A stretch of 20,880 nucleotides of DNA from Melioribacter sp. (GCA_016841125.1 JAENZU010000005.1:1-20880), one strand, 5' to 3'; counted from the stretch's first letter, positions 1 to 7,695 are shown. The notes: generated by a model not told the origin, from the letters alone. A program made the numbers and translations.

Positions 1-568
1 ACTGCTCGCCTATCTGAACCGTGTTGTAAATCCGCCCCTTGTAAGTTAAATAAGGAATATTGGGGCATGCTTTTCTGGTTACATTTTCCGGACTAGATAC
101 TTTTATTGGAATTTTTTGGGAGACACTGCTTTCTCGATCACTTACTGTTACTTCCACATGAGTAAGTAAAGAGTTTTTTGAAGAACCGCTTTCGTCGATA
201 AGATTATTGGAATTATGTTCTGAGGGTTCCTGAGTTTCTCCATTGATATTGTTAAGAGAAGTATCAATAGAAGGCGCCAGCCACTGTACAAACGGACCAT
301 TATTATCGCTCAAAAATATTCCTTTTTCTGAGGTCCAAGTTATAGTTAGCGGATCATCCTGCTGGTCAAAAGCAATACAAAATAGATTTAGTACTTCTCC
401 ACTTATTGGTGATCCATAAGTAAGCAGATCTAAAGTAGCAAATGCTTCGCTTATAATTGGCGAGGGATTTGGAACGATATTGATGTTTGAATTAATGTCA
501 TCTTTGCACGTAAGGGAAATAAGAGAAATAAATATTAGAAAACTTAGCTGGATCAAAATCTTTTTCAT
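1..568 (-). CDS. FISUMP-type lipoprotein, partial (3' end outside window)
   Basis: The frame is open for 189 residues from the ATG at 566-568 to the window edge. It begins with a lipoprotein-like signal (MKKILIQLSFLIF..., Cys at about residue 22, followed by KDD). A serine/asparagine-rich region with an Ig-like stretch comes next (WTSEKGIFL, then VEVTVSDRES). The last visible residues, CPNIPYLTYKGRIYNTVQIG then EQ, match the start of the Fibrobacter succinogenes major paralogous (FISUMP) domain, whose usual opening is CPGxPTVxYxGxxYNTVQIGxQ. FISUMP proteins are surface or periplasmic lipoproteins of the Bacteroidota/Fibrobacterota with no assigned biochemical function. The sequence AGAGG lies just ahead of the ATG as a possible ribosome site. 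The lipobox (SLTC) is imperfect, so lipidation is likely rather than certain. Most of the FISUMP domain lies beyond position 1. Confidence 0.75.
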   Translation of the reverse strand, partial: MKKILIQLSFLIFISLISLTCKDDINSNINIVPNPSPIISEAFATLDLLTYGSPISGEVLNLFCIAFDQQDDPLTITWTSEKGIFLSDNNGPFVQWLAPSIDTSLNNINGETQEPSEHNSNNLIDESGSSKNSLLTHVEVTVSDRESSVSQKIPIKVSSPENVTRKACPNIPYLTYKGRIYNTVQIGEQ

Positions 569-710
569 TAACCTCTCTCTAACTCACTATTTATATAATT
601 CATTGTTATTAAAGTGATAATCAATTCCTTTAAAATATATATTGCTAAATTAACAGGAAAGAAAATTTTTAATGCCTTTTTTAATGCAGAGCTAGAGGTA
701 GCAATTTAGT

Positions 711-914
711 TTGATGCTCAGAAGAAAATTAGAAACAGATCAAGGAATTAAATATAGCAAAAAGCGACCGGTAGAAGCAGAACCGGTATTTGGAAATATA
801 AAGCAGAATAAAAATTTTAAGAGATTTTATTTTCGTGGACTTCAGAAAGTCAAAACAGAATTTGGATTAATTGCAGTAGCCCGTAACTTAGCCAAACTGG
901 CTGCAGCAACTTAA
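711..914 (+). pseudogene. IS1182-type transposase remnant (C-terminal end only)
   Basis: The 67 codons encode the basic C-terminal tail of an IS1182/DDE-type transposase. The segment KKRPVEAEPVFGNIKQNKNF and the following RFYFRGLQKVKTEFGLIAVA match the family pattern (RKxxVExVFGxIKxNxxFxRFxxRGxxKVxxExGLxxxAxNLxKL). A full transposase has roughly 450-550 residues, so the DDE catalytic core is missing. A stop lies in frame at 699-701, and the AT-rich DNA upstream (600-700) shows no further transposase coding. No matching left terminal repeat was found in the window. The gene cannot make an active enzyme and marks an old insertion. TTG at 711 and ATG at 714 are only formal starts. The family call rests on recalled motif resemblance. 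Confidence 0.7.
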
Positions 915-981
915 AAGTAAAGCCAGCATTTTTGCATCATTTTAATTTTATTTTTACTTCTAAAAAATCTAGAAAAAAAAT

Positions 982-1028
982 AAAAAAGGCTGTCCAAAAA
1001 CTTATTTTTGAGACAGCCTATTTTTTTT
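982..1028. terminator. Bidirectional Rho-independent terminator (or insertion-sequence end)
   Basis: AGGCTGTCCAAAAA (987-1000) pairs with TTTTTGAGACAGCCT (1005-1019), with one bulged base and a four-base CTTA loop. An A-run precedes it and a T-run follows it, so it can terminate both the plus-strand transposase relic and the minus-strand Nfu gene ending at 1044. The GGCTGTC / GACAGCC arms also resemble the ends of many insertion sequences, so it may be derived from the right end of the lost IS. Confidence 0.75.
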
Positions 1029-1043
1029 AATAATAAGTTTTAA

Positions 1044-1586
1044 TCAAGCAGAAACCACTTCAATCGAAGGATTAACTTCTCGCCTTAGTAAATTTTCAAT
1101 TGCCACTAAAGTTCCGCGAATTGAACTTGGGCAGCTTCCGCAAGCACCCTGATACTGAATTTTCAAAGTCAAACCGTCCAATCCCATAACTTGAAGACCG
1201 CCGCCGTCGCCGGCTAAGGCGGGACGAACTCTTTGATCCAAAATGTCATTTATCTTTTTTAGAAGTTCGGTCTCTTCAATGGTTTGACCTTCCAATTCCT
1301 TTTCAGTTGGAATTGAATTCACATCGAAATTTTTCAAGAAATTAACAAAATTTTTCTGAATTTCTCCCCACCCAATTTCGGACTTCTTTTCGATCGTTAT
1401 AAATTTATCCATATAAAATACCGACACAACGCCGTCAATATCGAATATGCCTTTAGCCAGCGGATCATTTTCAGCCAATTCTTTGTTGGGAAAATTTCGG
1501 GTTTCAAAATTCAGCAGTCTTTGGTTTACCACAAATTTCAGCGCCTGCGGATTAGGCGTCAAATCAACATCTTGTACAATTAACAT
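1044..1586 (-). CDS. Nfu/NifU-like iron-sulfur cluster carrier protein
   Basis: This 180-residue protein carries Fe-S clusters and delivers them to apo-enzymes in the cytoplasm. Residues 3-90 match the Nfu N-terminal domain (TPNPQALKFVVN, then the GIFDIDGVVSVF segment). Residues about 105-178 are the NifU C-terminal domain, with RPALAGDGGGLQV and the cluster-binding pair C149-G-S-C152. Length and two-domain order agree with Nfu proteins rather than with full NifU, which also has an IscU-like domain. A clear GGAGGA ribosome site (1591-1596 on the complement) sits five bases before the ATG. It lies downstream of rsmI on the same strand with an 81-base gap, and the terminator at 982-1028 follows it. 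No other Fe-S assembly gene is visible in the window. Confidence 0.93.
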   Translation of the reverse strand: MLIVQDVDLTPNPQALKFVVNQRLLNFETRNFPNKELAENDPLAKGIFDIDGVVSVFYMDKFITIEKKSEIGWGEIQKNFVNFLKNFDVNSIPTEKELEGQTIEETELLKKINDILDQRVRPALAGDGGGLQVMGLDGLTLKIQYQGACGSCPSSIRGTLVAIENLLRREVNPSIEVVSA

Positions 1587-1667
1587 TTATTCCTCCAATA
1601 TCTTTCTTTATCAAACTTTCGTAAAATTGTAATAGTTCAAATATAATACAATCGGTAATATAAAAAA

Positions 1668-2369
1668 TCAACTTTTTCGGTACCCTCTATTTGCGTTATC
1701 AATCAATAAAACAAATTCTCCCTTTAAGTCTTCTTTTTCTGCTATCGATAAAATTTTATTAACGCTGCCTCTATAAAATTTTTCGGATTCCATAGTTAAT
1801 TTATAGGCCAGCACCATTTTCTGTTCATTTCCGAAAATTTTAACCACATCCGCAAGAAGTGTTTTTAATCGATATGGGGTATCCAATATAACAATAACTT
1901 CGTTGATCGATTTGAGTTTATTCAATTCCTTCCGGCGGATTTCTTTTTTGGGGGAAAGCCAGCCGTAATAATAAAATTTTTCGAAATCGAACCCCGATCC
2001 GATCAATGCTGGCATCAGTGAGCTTGCACCGGGCAGCGGAATAACTTCAATTTCTGCTGCTATACATTGTTCAACAAGGTAATGACCTGGGTCGGAAAAG
2101 AGGGGAGTACCGCAATCAGAAATTAAGGCAGCCGAAATTCCCTGTTTGAGTTTTTCAATAACTATAGGAGCTGTATCTTTTTCGTTGTGCTCATTGAGCT
2201 GGATTAACTCTTTGTTAATATCAAAATGGCTCAACAATCTCCGAGCAGGTTTTAACTCCTCACAAATTATAAGATCGGCTGAACGTAATGTATTCAATAC
2301 CCTTAGAGTTATGTCGTCGTAATTGCCAATTGGCGTTGCTGCTAGATATAGTTTTGCTTTTGGGTTCAT
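1668..2369 (-). CDS. rsmI: 16S rRNA 2'-O-methyltransferase RsmI, short form
   Basis: RsmI uses S-adenosylmethionine to methylate the ribose of cytidine 1402 in 16S rRNA. Visible tetrapyrrole-methylase-fold motifs are KLYLAATPIGNYDDITLRVL at residues 6-25, SDCGTPLFSDPG at 84-95, PLPGASS at 111-117, the YYYGWLSPKK segment near 133-142, and KGEFVLLID near the end. The protein has 233 residues against about 280 in typical RsmI. It stops just after the methylase domain, so the usual C-terminal helical extension is missing. The conserved ..EDTR.T.. segment reads CEELKPARRLLSHF. The start is set by how close the LYLAATPIGN motif is to the N-terminus, yet no ribosome site is visible: the six bases before ATG are the T-tail of the proS terminator. 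A divergent paralogous SAM methyltransferase is the main alternative. Confidence 0.82.
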   Translation of the reverse strand: MNPKAKLYLAATPIGNYDDITLRVLNTLRSADLIICEELKPARRLLSHFDINKELIQLNEHNEKDTAPIVIEKLKQGISAALISDCGTPLFSDPGHYLVEQCIAAEIEVIPLPGASSLMPALIGSGFDFEKFYYYGWLSPKKEIRRKELNKLKSINEVIVILDTPYRLKTLLADVVKIFGNEQKMVLAYKLTMESEKFYRGSVNKILSIAEKEDLKGEFVLLIDNANRGYRKS

Positions 2370-2370
2370 A

Positions 2371-2395
2371 TAAAAAAGCCCCGAAAAATCGGGGC
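2371..2395 (-). terminator. Rho-independent terminator of proS, abutting the rsmI start codon
   Basis: Read on the minus strand, a perfect 7-bp stem GCCCCGA / TCGGGGC (2378-2384 and 2389-2395, loop of four T) is followed by TTTTTTAT and then directly by the rsmI ATG at 2367-2369. It lies between the proS stop (2401) and rsmI. Its structure is that of an intrinsic terminator. Its position also removes any room for an rsmI ribosome site. Confidence 0.85.
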
Positions 2396-2400
2396 GGATT

Positions 2401-4089
2401 TTATTTTAATAACTCTTCTAATTTTTGGTACAGATCATCCAAGGATATTTTTTGTTTTTCATTATTTCTGCGTTCTTTAATTTCTATCATATTTTCTTTC
2501 AAGTTTCGTTCGCCCACTACAATCTGAACCGGCAATCCGAGAAGGTCTGCATCGTTGAACTTAAATCCTGCCGATACATCATTTCTATCATCAAACAAAA
2601 CTTCATAACCTTTCTTCTGCAGTGTTGTGTAAATATCCTCGCATGTACCGCTAATTAATTCACTCTTCATATTCAATCCGATAAGATGACAATGAAAAGG
2701 AGCAAGTGTGTTATCCCAAATAATTCCATTGTCGTCATGGTTCTGCTCTAAATAGCAGGCAAGCACACGCTCCACACCAATACCGTAGCTCCCCATAATT
2801 ATGGGATGTTCTTCGCCGTTTTCATCAACAAAATTGGCGCCGAGACCTTCCGAGTATTTAGTGCCTAATTTAAATATGTGACCTAATTCGATTGCTTTGA
2901 ATACCGCAAGTTCAGAATCGCATCTTGTACACTTTTCACCGGATTCAATGCTGCGCAGATCAAAATATTCTGTTTTAGGTGCATCACGCTCCAGATCAAT
3001 GCCGCCGACGTGATAATCATTTTTATTGGCACCGCTGTAAAGATTGTTGCCCCCCTTTAATCGGAGGTCCGCAATAATGCGGTGTTTAAAATCAATAGGA
3101 CCTATTGAACCCGCATCCGCACCGGTAATGTCACTCAACTCTTCGGGATGAGCCGAGCGTACATTTCCTCCCAGCACCAATTCGAGTTTGCTTTCATTTA
3201 CATCATCATTGCCTGACATTAAAATCAAGACCGGTTTACCGTCATGAATATAAATTCTGGATTTAGCGGTTTCTCTTTCATCAATTTTCAGAAATTCGCA
3301 AAGTTCATCAATACTCTTTACGTCAGGAGTAGAGATTTCATAAACCTCTTTTCCTACATCATCTCTTTTAACCGGATCAATTACAGATTTAGCAACTTCG
3401 ATATTGGCTGCATATCCGCAATTTTCACAGTAGGCAACTGTATCTTCACCTGCATCAGACTGTACCATAAATTCTTCTGATTTGCTTCCGCCCATTGCAC
3501 CGCTCGATGCACCGACAATAAAGTATTTAATTCCGCATCGATCAAAAATATTGCGGTATGCTTTATCGTGCAATTCGTAAGATTTATCAAGTCCTTCAAG
3601 TGAAGTATCAAAAGAATAGGCGTCCTTCATCAAAAATTGTCTGCCTCTTATTACGCCGCTTCGGGGACGTGGTTCATTCCTAAATTTTGTTTGGATCTGA
3701 TACCAGATCTGAGGCATATCTTTGTATGATTTCAAAACTCCTTTTGCATGAAATGTCATTATCTCTTCGTGTGTGGGAGCCAAAACGTAATCACGATTTT
3801 TAATATGAAACATAGTATCGCCGAAAGCTTCCACTCTATTTGTTGCCTCCCAGATTTCTTTAGGGTTAAGCGCCGGCAAATGAAATTCCTGCCCGCCAAT
3901 TGCATTCATTTCTTCACGAATGATCTCTGAAATTTTACGGATCACCTTATAACCAAGAGGTAAAAATGAATAAATGCCCGCAGATACCATTCTAACCATA
4001 CCGGATCGGATCATTAAAACGTGACTCGGGATTACTGCATCCGCCGGAACTTCTTTAAGTGTAGGGATAAAAGACTTACTTATTTTCAT
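2401..4089 (-). CDS. proS: Prolyl-tRNA synthetase, bacterial type with editing domain
   Basis: ProS charges tRNA-Pro with proline in the cytoplasm. It has 562 residues, close to the usual 565-575 of the long bacterial type. Class II landmarks are visible: APTHEE at 104-109, motif 2 FRNEPRPRSGVIRGRQF at 136-152 and motif 3 GSYGIGVERVLA at 433-444, followed by the anticodon-binding domain (from about 465). Between about 225 and 385 lies the YbaK-like editing insertion that hydrolyses Ala-tRNA-Pro. It is flanked by C221-x-x-C224 and C387-x-x-C390, which are usual in this type. The first residues (MKISKSFIPTLKEVPADA) are typical of the family and fix the start. No Shine-Dalgarno is visible, only an AT-rich leader. 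A strong terminator follows the stop, so rsmI behind it is at most partly co-transcribed. Confidence 0.97.
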   Translation of the reverse strand: MKISKSFIPTLKEVPADAVIPSHVLMIRSGMVRMVSAGIYSFLPLGYKVIRKISEIIREEMNAIGGQEFHLPALNPKEIWEATNRVEAFGDTMFHIKNRDYVLAPTHEEIMTFHAKGVLKSYKDMPQIWYQIQTKFRNEPRPRSGVIRGRQFLMKDAYSFDTSLEGLDKSYELHDKAYRNIFDRCGIKYFIVGASSGAMGGSKSEEFMVQSDAGEDTVAYCENCGYAANIEVAKSVIDPVKRDDVGKEVYEISTPDVKSIDELCEFLKIDERETAKSRIYIHDGKPVLILMSGNDDVNESKLELVLGGNVRSAHPEELSDITGADAGSIGPIDFKHRIIADLRLKGGNNLYSGANKNDYHVGGIDLERDAPKTEYFDLRSIESGEKCTRCDSELAVFKAIELGHIFKLGTKYSEGLGANFVDENGEEHPIIMGSYGIGVERVLACYLEQNHDDNGIIWDNTLAPFHCHLIGLNMKSELISGTCEDIYTTLQKKGYEVLFDDRNDVSAGFKFNDADLLGLPVQIVVGERNLKENMIEIKERRNNEKQKISLDDLYQKLEELLK

Positions 4090-4239
4090 TTAATTTTCAA
4101 ATAATTGTTAAATAATTTTTGTGAAATTTAAACTTTAAAGATAAAAAACGATACGCCCAATTAAAACTTATATTTTGAGGGAATTACTAGAGGCGCGGTC
4201 AATGAGAATTTATTTAATTAATAAGTCACCTTATGCATG

Positions 4240-4308
4240 TGTCATGCCCGAATGTCTTTATCGGGCATCTATTAGAGAGATTCCCGCTTTAAACATGCGA
4301 GAATGACA
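4240..4308. repeat. Palindromic intergenic element (REP/BIME-like double hairpin)
   Basis: In the 300-base gap between proS and the DUF4097 operon, TGTCAT at 4240-4245 and ATGACA at 4303-4308 form the outer arms. Inside are two hairpins: ATGCCCGA (4244-4251) with TCGGGCAT (4261-4268), and ATTCCCGC with GCGAGAAT (4280-4304, one mismatch). This layout of TGTCATxCCCG ... CGGGAATGACA is that of dispersed extragenic palindromes in many bacteria. Only one copy occurs in the window, so its repetitive nature is inferred. The rest of the gap (4090-4240) is AT-rich leader DNA of proS with no recognisable gene. Confidence 0.6.
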
Positions 4309-4343
4309 TTCTGTTTTCAAGATTTTGCGTAACGTAAATTAAT

Positions 4344-4374
4344 AAAAAAAGGCGAACCGTGAGATTCGCCTTTT
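4344..4374. terminator. Rho-independent terminator of the sigma/DUF4097 operon
   Basis: AGGCGAA (4350-4356) pairs with TTCGCCT (4365-4371) around an eight-base loop. On the minus strand it is followed by a run of seven U residues, 16 bases after the stop of the last DUF4097 gene (4390). A short TTTT on the other side could allow some plus-strand termination. Confidence 0.85.
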
Positions 4375-4389
4375 CGTAACAGAGAAGAA

Positions 4390-5553
4390 TCAATATTTTT
4401 TCAAATAAACTTTCCCGCCTATTGTATTTAGTTCAATCTTATTTTTTCCTGTACCGACTTTTCCTTTACCGGTAAGCACTTTTGTTTTACCATTCCAATT
4501 ATCACTTTTTGCATCTTTAACATTTTCATCAAGATTAAAGTCACTAATAATTTTAACATCATCTTCATGTTTTTCATCATATTTGATTTCAATTTCAATA
4601 TCCATCGATAGTCCCTCGGGTACGTATAATTTCAGATCGCCACCCATTGATGTCATTTTAATATCTCGTTTACCTTCGGCGGGATCTCCAACCATTTTTA
4701 TTTCAATATCGCCACCCATAGTTTTAACTTCAGCCCAGCCGTCAAGTTTTTTAACTTCGATGTCGCCCCCCATCGTTTCGGCTAAAAGATATTTTGCCGC
4801 GGATTCCACTTCAATGTCACCTCCCATTGTTTTAACTTTAGCTCCGTTCGGGGCTTCGTCTAATTTAATATCACCGCCCATAGTGCTTATGTTTGCTTCT
4901 TCCCCTACAGATGCGCCGCTTTTTCTTTTTACATTTTTCTGAATAATATCACCACCCATCGAACTTGCATTAACTTCTCCAACTACGTTTTCAACTTTTA
5001 CGTCGCCGCCCATTGTTTTAACTTTACCGTCAACTTCGGAATTTAATAGTTTTATGTCACCACCCATCGTTGTAACATTCAGTTCACCTTTCAAATTATT
5101 AAAATCGAGATCGCCGCCCATTGTGGTTCCGTCCAATACCCCGTCAATATTGCGGAGTTCAACATCTCCTCCCATTGTTTCAAAATCCAAATTGAATTTT
5201 GAAGGGACATGTAGAGTAAATTTGCAATCCGAATTCCAGTTTTTTCTTTTTCCATCATAGTAAGCATGGATTGATACACCTTCCGATGTCTGATCGAATT
5301 CAACATGTACATCGTCGGCATCGTTGCCTTTAATACTAATATCAGCAGTCACAAGGTCTTTATCCCAACCTTCAACAATTATATCAGCACCTATCTTAAG
5401 TTCCAGATTCAACATCTGACCTTTTTTAACCGTAAACTCTTTATTGATTTTTCGGTCATCATCTTTTTTCAAATTTTCACTTATCACTGATGCAGCAGTA
5501 TTAGCAGCTAAAAAGCATGTCAGCAATACAAATAAAACTAATCGTTGTTTCAT
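4390..5553 (-). CDS. Exported DUF4097 beta-solenoid protein (10 MGGD coils)
   Basis: This 387-residue protein of the DUF4097 family (putative adhesin-like beta-strand repeats) is last in the ECF sigma operon. Residues 1-21 form a Sec signal peptide (hydrophobic VLFVLLTCFLAA, then ANTAAS). Residues about 37-115 are an N-terminal beta domain containing WDKD. The motif MGGD then recurs at residues 127, 145, 163, 181, 199, 225, 243, 261, 279 and 303. The spacing is exactly 18 residues except for two coils with 6-8-residue insertions, as expected for a regular beta-helix with one coil per repeat. A charged C-terminal cap follows (about 310-387). There is no lipobox, TM anchor or T9SS sorting motif, so it is probably periplasmic. 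It begins 12 bases after the upstream paralogue stops. The biochemical role is unknown. DUF4097 proteins such as LiaX and YvlB belong to envelope-stress regulons in Firmicutes, which fits the sigma-factor context here. Confidence 0.85.
   Translation of the reverse strand: MKQRLVLFVLLTCFLAANTAASVISENLKKDDDRKINKEFTVKKGQMLNLELKIGADIIVEGWDKDLVTADISIKGNDADDVHVEFDQTSEGVSIHAYYDGKRKNWNSDCKFTLHVPSKFNLDFETMGGDVELRNIDGVLDGTTMGGDLDFNNLKGELNVTTMGGDIKLLNSEVDGKVKTMGGDVKVENVVGEVNASSMGGDIIQKNVKRKSGASVGEEANISTMGGDIKLDEAPNGAKVKTMGGDIEVESAAKYLLAETMGGDIEVKKLDGWAEVKTMGGDIEIKMVGDPAEGKRDIKMTSMGGDLKLYVPEGLSMDIEIEIKYDEKHEDDVKIISDFNLDENVKDAKSDNWNGKTKVLTGKGKVGTGKNKIELNTIGGKVYLKKY
4636..5175 (-). repeat. 54-bp coding repeats of the MGGD solenoid
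   Basis: The segment encoding residues 127-306 of the distal DUF4097 protein repeats with a 54-base period (18 codons). On the plus strand each unit shows a variant of TC(A/G/T)CC(A/G/C)CCCAT. Units differ at synonymous and surface positions, so they are not recent identical duplications, but they could still support slippage or recombination and coil-number variation. Confidence 0.85.
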
Positions 5554-5565
5554 TATTTCCTCACT

Positions 5566-6714
5566 CTATTTTGATTTTGATATTTTAATACTTGAGTTAA
5601 TAGTCTTAACTGATATTTGAGCACCGCCGCCGTTCAATACATATTCGGCTGTTATTTCTTTATCGTCAGAACTTTTATTTGAAGATTTGGCAGGGAAATC
5701 CGATTCAATCGCAAATCCATTCGCTTCTTTGTCCCACCAGCCTCTAACTCTTATTTCTGCATTTATAGTTGCTTTCGCAGTTGACGGCAGAGCGATCATC
5801 ACTTCACCGGCATTAGATTGAATGCTCGATTTTCCATTACCTGAGGGGTTCAACTCGACATAGACATTCCCGGCTTGCGTCTTAGCATTAACAGAGCCGG
5901 TAATTTTTTTAAGTGACAAATTACCGCCATAAGTCTCAGCTTCAACTTGTCCGCTGGCACTTTCAAGTTCAATGTTGCCCCCGTATGTTGAAGACTTAAC
6001 ACTTCCTGAAACTTTACCCAATTGTATATCACCGCCGTATGTTATCACCTTTGCATTACCTCCGATATCACCAATTTGAATATCACCGCCGTAAGTAGTT
6101 GCCTCAACACCGGAGGAAGTACTTTTAATTTGAATGTCACCACCCATGGTTGAAACTTCGGACGATTTTCCACTGATGGCGCCCGTTACTATATCGCCCC
6201 CTTGAGTATTCAGCTTTAGGTCACCGGTAACATTACCGGTTTCGATATCACCGCCGGCAGTGTAAATTTTTACATCGCCGTCAACATTTTTAAATTCTAC
6301 ATCGCCCCCGGCACTATTGGCGCGCAAGTATCCTTTGAGATTTCCGTTAATAACTATATCACCCGCAGAAGTTTTAACTTCAATATTAAAGTTGACCGGA
6401 GCTTCAATTACATAAGTTGCTTCGGAAGTCCATCCCCAGTGGCTTTTATTGCTAACGGAAATTTTGTTGCCGCTCTGTTTAATTTCCACCTCTTTAAGTT
6501 CATCGTCATCCATTCCTTTGACCTTAATAACCACCTGATCTTTTTCCCACGTGTTTACTAAAATGTCGCCGGGATTAACATTAACTTCTAAGGTTCCGCC
6601 TTTTTGAACGGTGAAAGTTTTTGTTCTCTCCTGCTGATCGGTTACACCTGCGTAAACCAGACTAATCGCTGTTATAGCCCAAATTGCAAATGTTAATAAT
6701 TTTCTCTTTTTCAT
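5566..6714 (-). CDS. Exported DUF4097 beta-solenoid protein (paralogue)
   Basis: This second DUF4097-family member has 382 residues and is encoded between the anti-sigma gene (one base upstream) and its paralogue (12 bases downstream). Residues 1-22 form a Sec signal peptide (LLTFAIWAITAISLVYAG). An N-terminal beta domain (about 30-110) contains NTWEKDQVVIKVKG, matching the WDKD segment of the paralogue. Coils of 18-19 residues begin at residues 116, 135, 153, 171, 190, 208, 226, 244, 262 and 280. They use the turn motif (A/Q/M/Y)GG(D/N): early coils have Ala, later ones Tyr, where the paralogue always has Met. A C-terminal cap follows from about 300. No membrane anchor or sorting signal is visible. 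The two proteins share architecture but have diverged in the repeated face, suggesting an old duplication with separate binding surfaces. Function unknown. Confidence 0.85.
   Translation of the reverse strand: MKKRKLLTFAIWAITAISLVYAGVTDQQERTKTFTVQKGGTLEVNVNPGDILVNTWEKDQVVIKVKGMDDDELKEVEIKQSGNKISVSNKSHWGWTSEATYVIEAPVNFNIEVKTSAGDIVINGNLKGYLRANSAGGDVEFKNVDGDVKIYTAGGDIETGNVTGDLKLNTQGGDIVTGAISGKSSEVSTMGGDIQIKSTSSGVEATTYGGDIQIGDIGGNAKVITYGGDIQLGKVSGSVKSSTYGGNIELESASGQVEAETYGGNLSLKKITGSVNAKTQAGNVYVELNPSGNGKSSIQSNAGEVMIALPSTAKATINAEIRVRGWWDKEANGFAIESDFPAKSSNKSSDDKEITAEYVLNGGGAQISVKTINSSIKISKSK
5866..6369 (-). repeat. 54-57-bp coding repeats of the second solenoid
   Basis: About ten units of 54 bases (two of 57) encode residues 116-283 of the proximal DUF4097 protein. 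Each carries a GGD/GGN turn, seen on the plus strand as (A/G)TxxCC(A/G/C)CC. The period equals that of the neighbouring gene, so the two tracts are homologous and could recombine. Confidence 0.75.
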
Positions 6715-6715
6715 A

Positions 6716-7681
6716 TTAATTTACCTCCTTGAGTAAAGAAGCTGCGCGAAGTTTGATAAATTCGTTGTCGTCACTTTCAGCTTTCTTATTCAATACATTT
6801 ATTATTTCGCTATCTAAAGAAACATCATTTATTTTGAAATTTGATAAAGCATTTATTGCCGCAACTCTTAATCCGGAATTCGGATCGTTCGACAACACAA
6901 AAAGAAACGCATCTCGGATTTCATCGTCCACAGGGAATCGCATTAATACGTTTAAAGCTTCACGGCGCACACCCGGATTATCATCTACTTTTAGTGAAGC
7001 AATTAGAGCTTCTTTAACTTTCTGATCGGGCTTAAAGCTTTCATCGGATTGTGAAGCAATTGTGTTCAAAGTTTTAATTTTGATTCCGGGATTATCATTT
7101 GAAATCAATGCCGCTGCCAATAACCTTTGTGTTACCGCGTCATTCATACTCCCTGTAAAACTTATCGGTTTTACCGCGTCAAAACTTATTTCTACTTCAC
7201 CTTCGGTAGCAAAAGGATTTTTAAAGCGAATATTGGAGATCTGCATTCCGCTTTTTTCAATTTTATCAACGTCAATCATTTTATTATTTTCAGGAATGAT
7301 CACGGAAGATTGATCAGGGGCAAAGAAAAGATATCCTACAAATATTCCAACAAAAAGAGTAGCGGCACCGCTAAATACAATTCTGTAGTCGCCGAAGAAA
7401 ATATTTGACAAAGAGTTTAAAAATTTTGAAAACCAGTTTACACTTTCAGCTTCGTCATTAATTTTTGAGCGAAGTTCTTTTCTCGCTTCTTCCAATACCG
7501 ACTCATTGAACGCGCCCGGTTTATTTTCGGTCATTGCCTTTTTCAACTGCATCATTCCATTAAGTTCGGCGCTGCATTCTTTGCATTCCAGAATGTGGTT
7601 CTGCAAATTTTCTTCATCTGCTTTGGGAAGCTCTCCAATGCTGAATAAATAAAGCAACTCTTTAAAATCTTGGTGTTTCAT
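6716..7681 (-). CDS. Anti-sigma factor with zinc-finger N-terminus and extracytoplasmic HEAT repeats
   Basis: This 321-residue membrane protein is probably the anti-sigma factor for the sigma gene 14 bases upstream. Residues 1-45 match the anti-sigma zinc finger (zf-HC2/ASD): H29-x3-C33-x2-C36 in the sequence HILECKEC. A linker and one TM helix (about 101-120, FSGAATLFVGIFVGYLFF) follow. Then comes a beta-rich stretch (SGMQISNIRFKNPF..EVEISFDAV) and, from about 183 to 320, helical repeats typical of HEAT: AALISNDNPGIKIKTLNTIA, ASLKVDDNPGVRREALNVLM and LSNDPNSGLRVAAINALSNF, then a last copy. The zinc-finger end should face the cytoplasm and the HEAT domain the periplasm. It lies one base upstream of the first DUF4097 gene. 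No site-2 protease or site-1 partner is visible in the window. The family role is well established; the signal it senses is unknown. Confidence 0.85.
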   Translation of the reverse strand: MKHQDFKELLYLFSIGELPKADEENLQNHILECKECSAELNGMMQLKKAMTENKPGAFNESVLEEARKELRSKINDEAESVNWFSKFLNSLSNIFFGDYRIVFSGAATLFVGIFVGYLFFAPDQSSVIIPENNKMIDVDKIEKSGMQISNIRFKNPFATEGEVEISFDAVKPISFTGSMNDAVTQRLLAAALISNDNPGIKIKTLNTIASQSDESFKPDQKVKEALIASLKVDDNPGVRREALNVLMRFPVDDEIRDAFLFVLSNDPNSGLRVAAINALSNFKINDVSLDSEIINVLNKKAESDDNEFIKLRAASLLKEVN

Positions 7682-7695
7682 CTTTATCTCCTACC

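Noticed and set aside
4583..4942. A 119-codon plus-strand frame with recurring SPPIV, which looks like a repeat protein.
   Set aside because: It is the antisense reading of the MGGD solenoid repeats; the periodicity comes from the real minus-strand gene.
4636..5175. Regularly spaced short repeats suggestive of a CRISPR array.
   Set aside because: The 54-base period is in coding phase, the units vary, and they encode beta-helix coils. No leader or cas gene is present.
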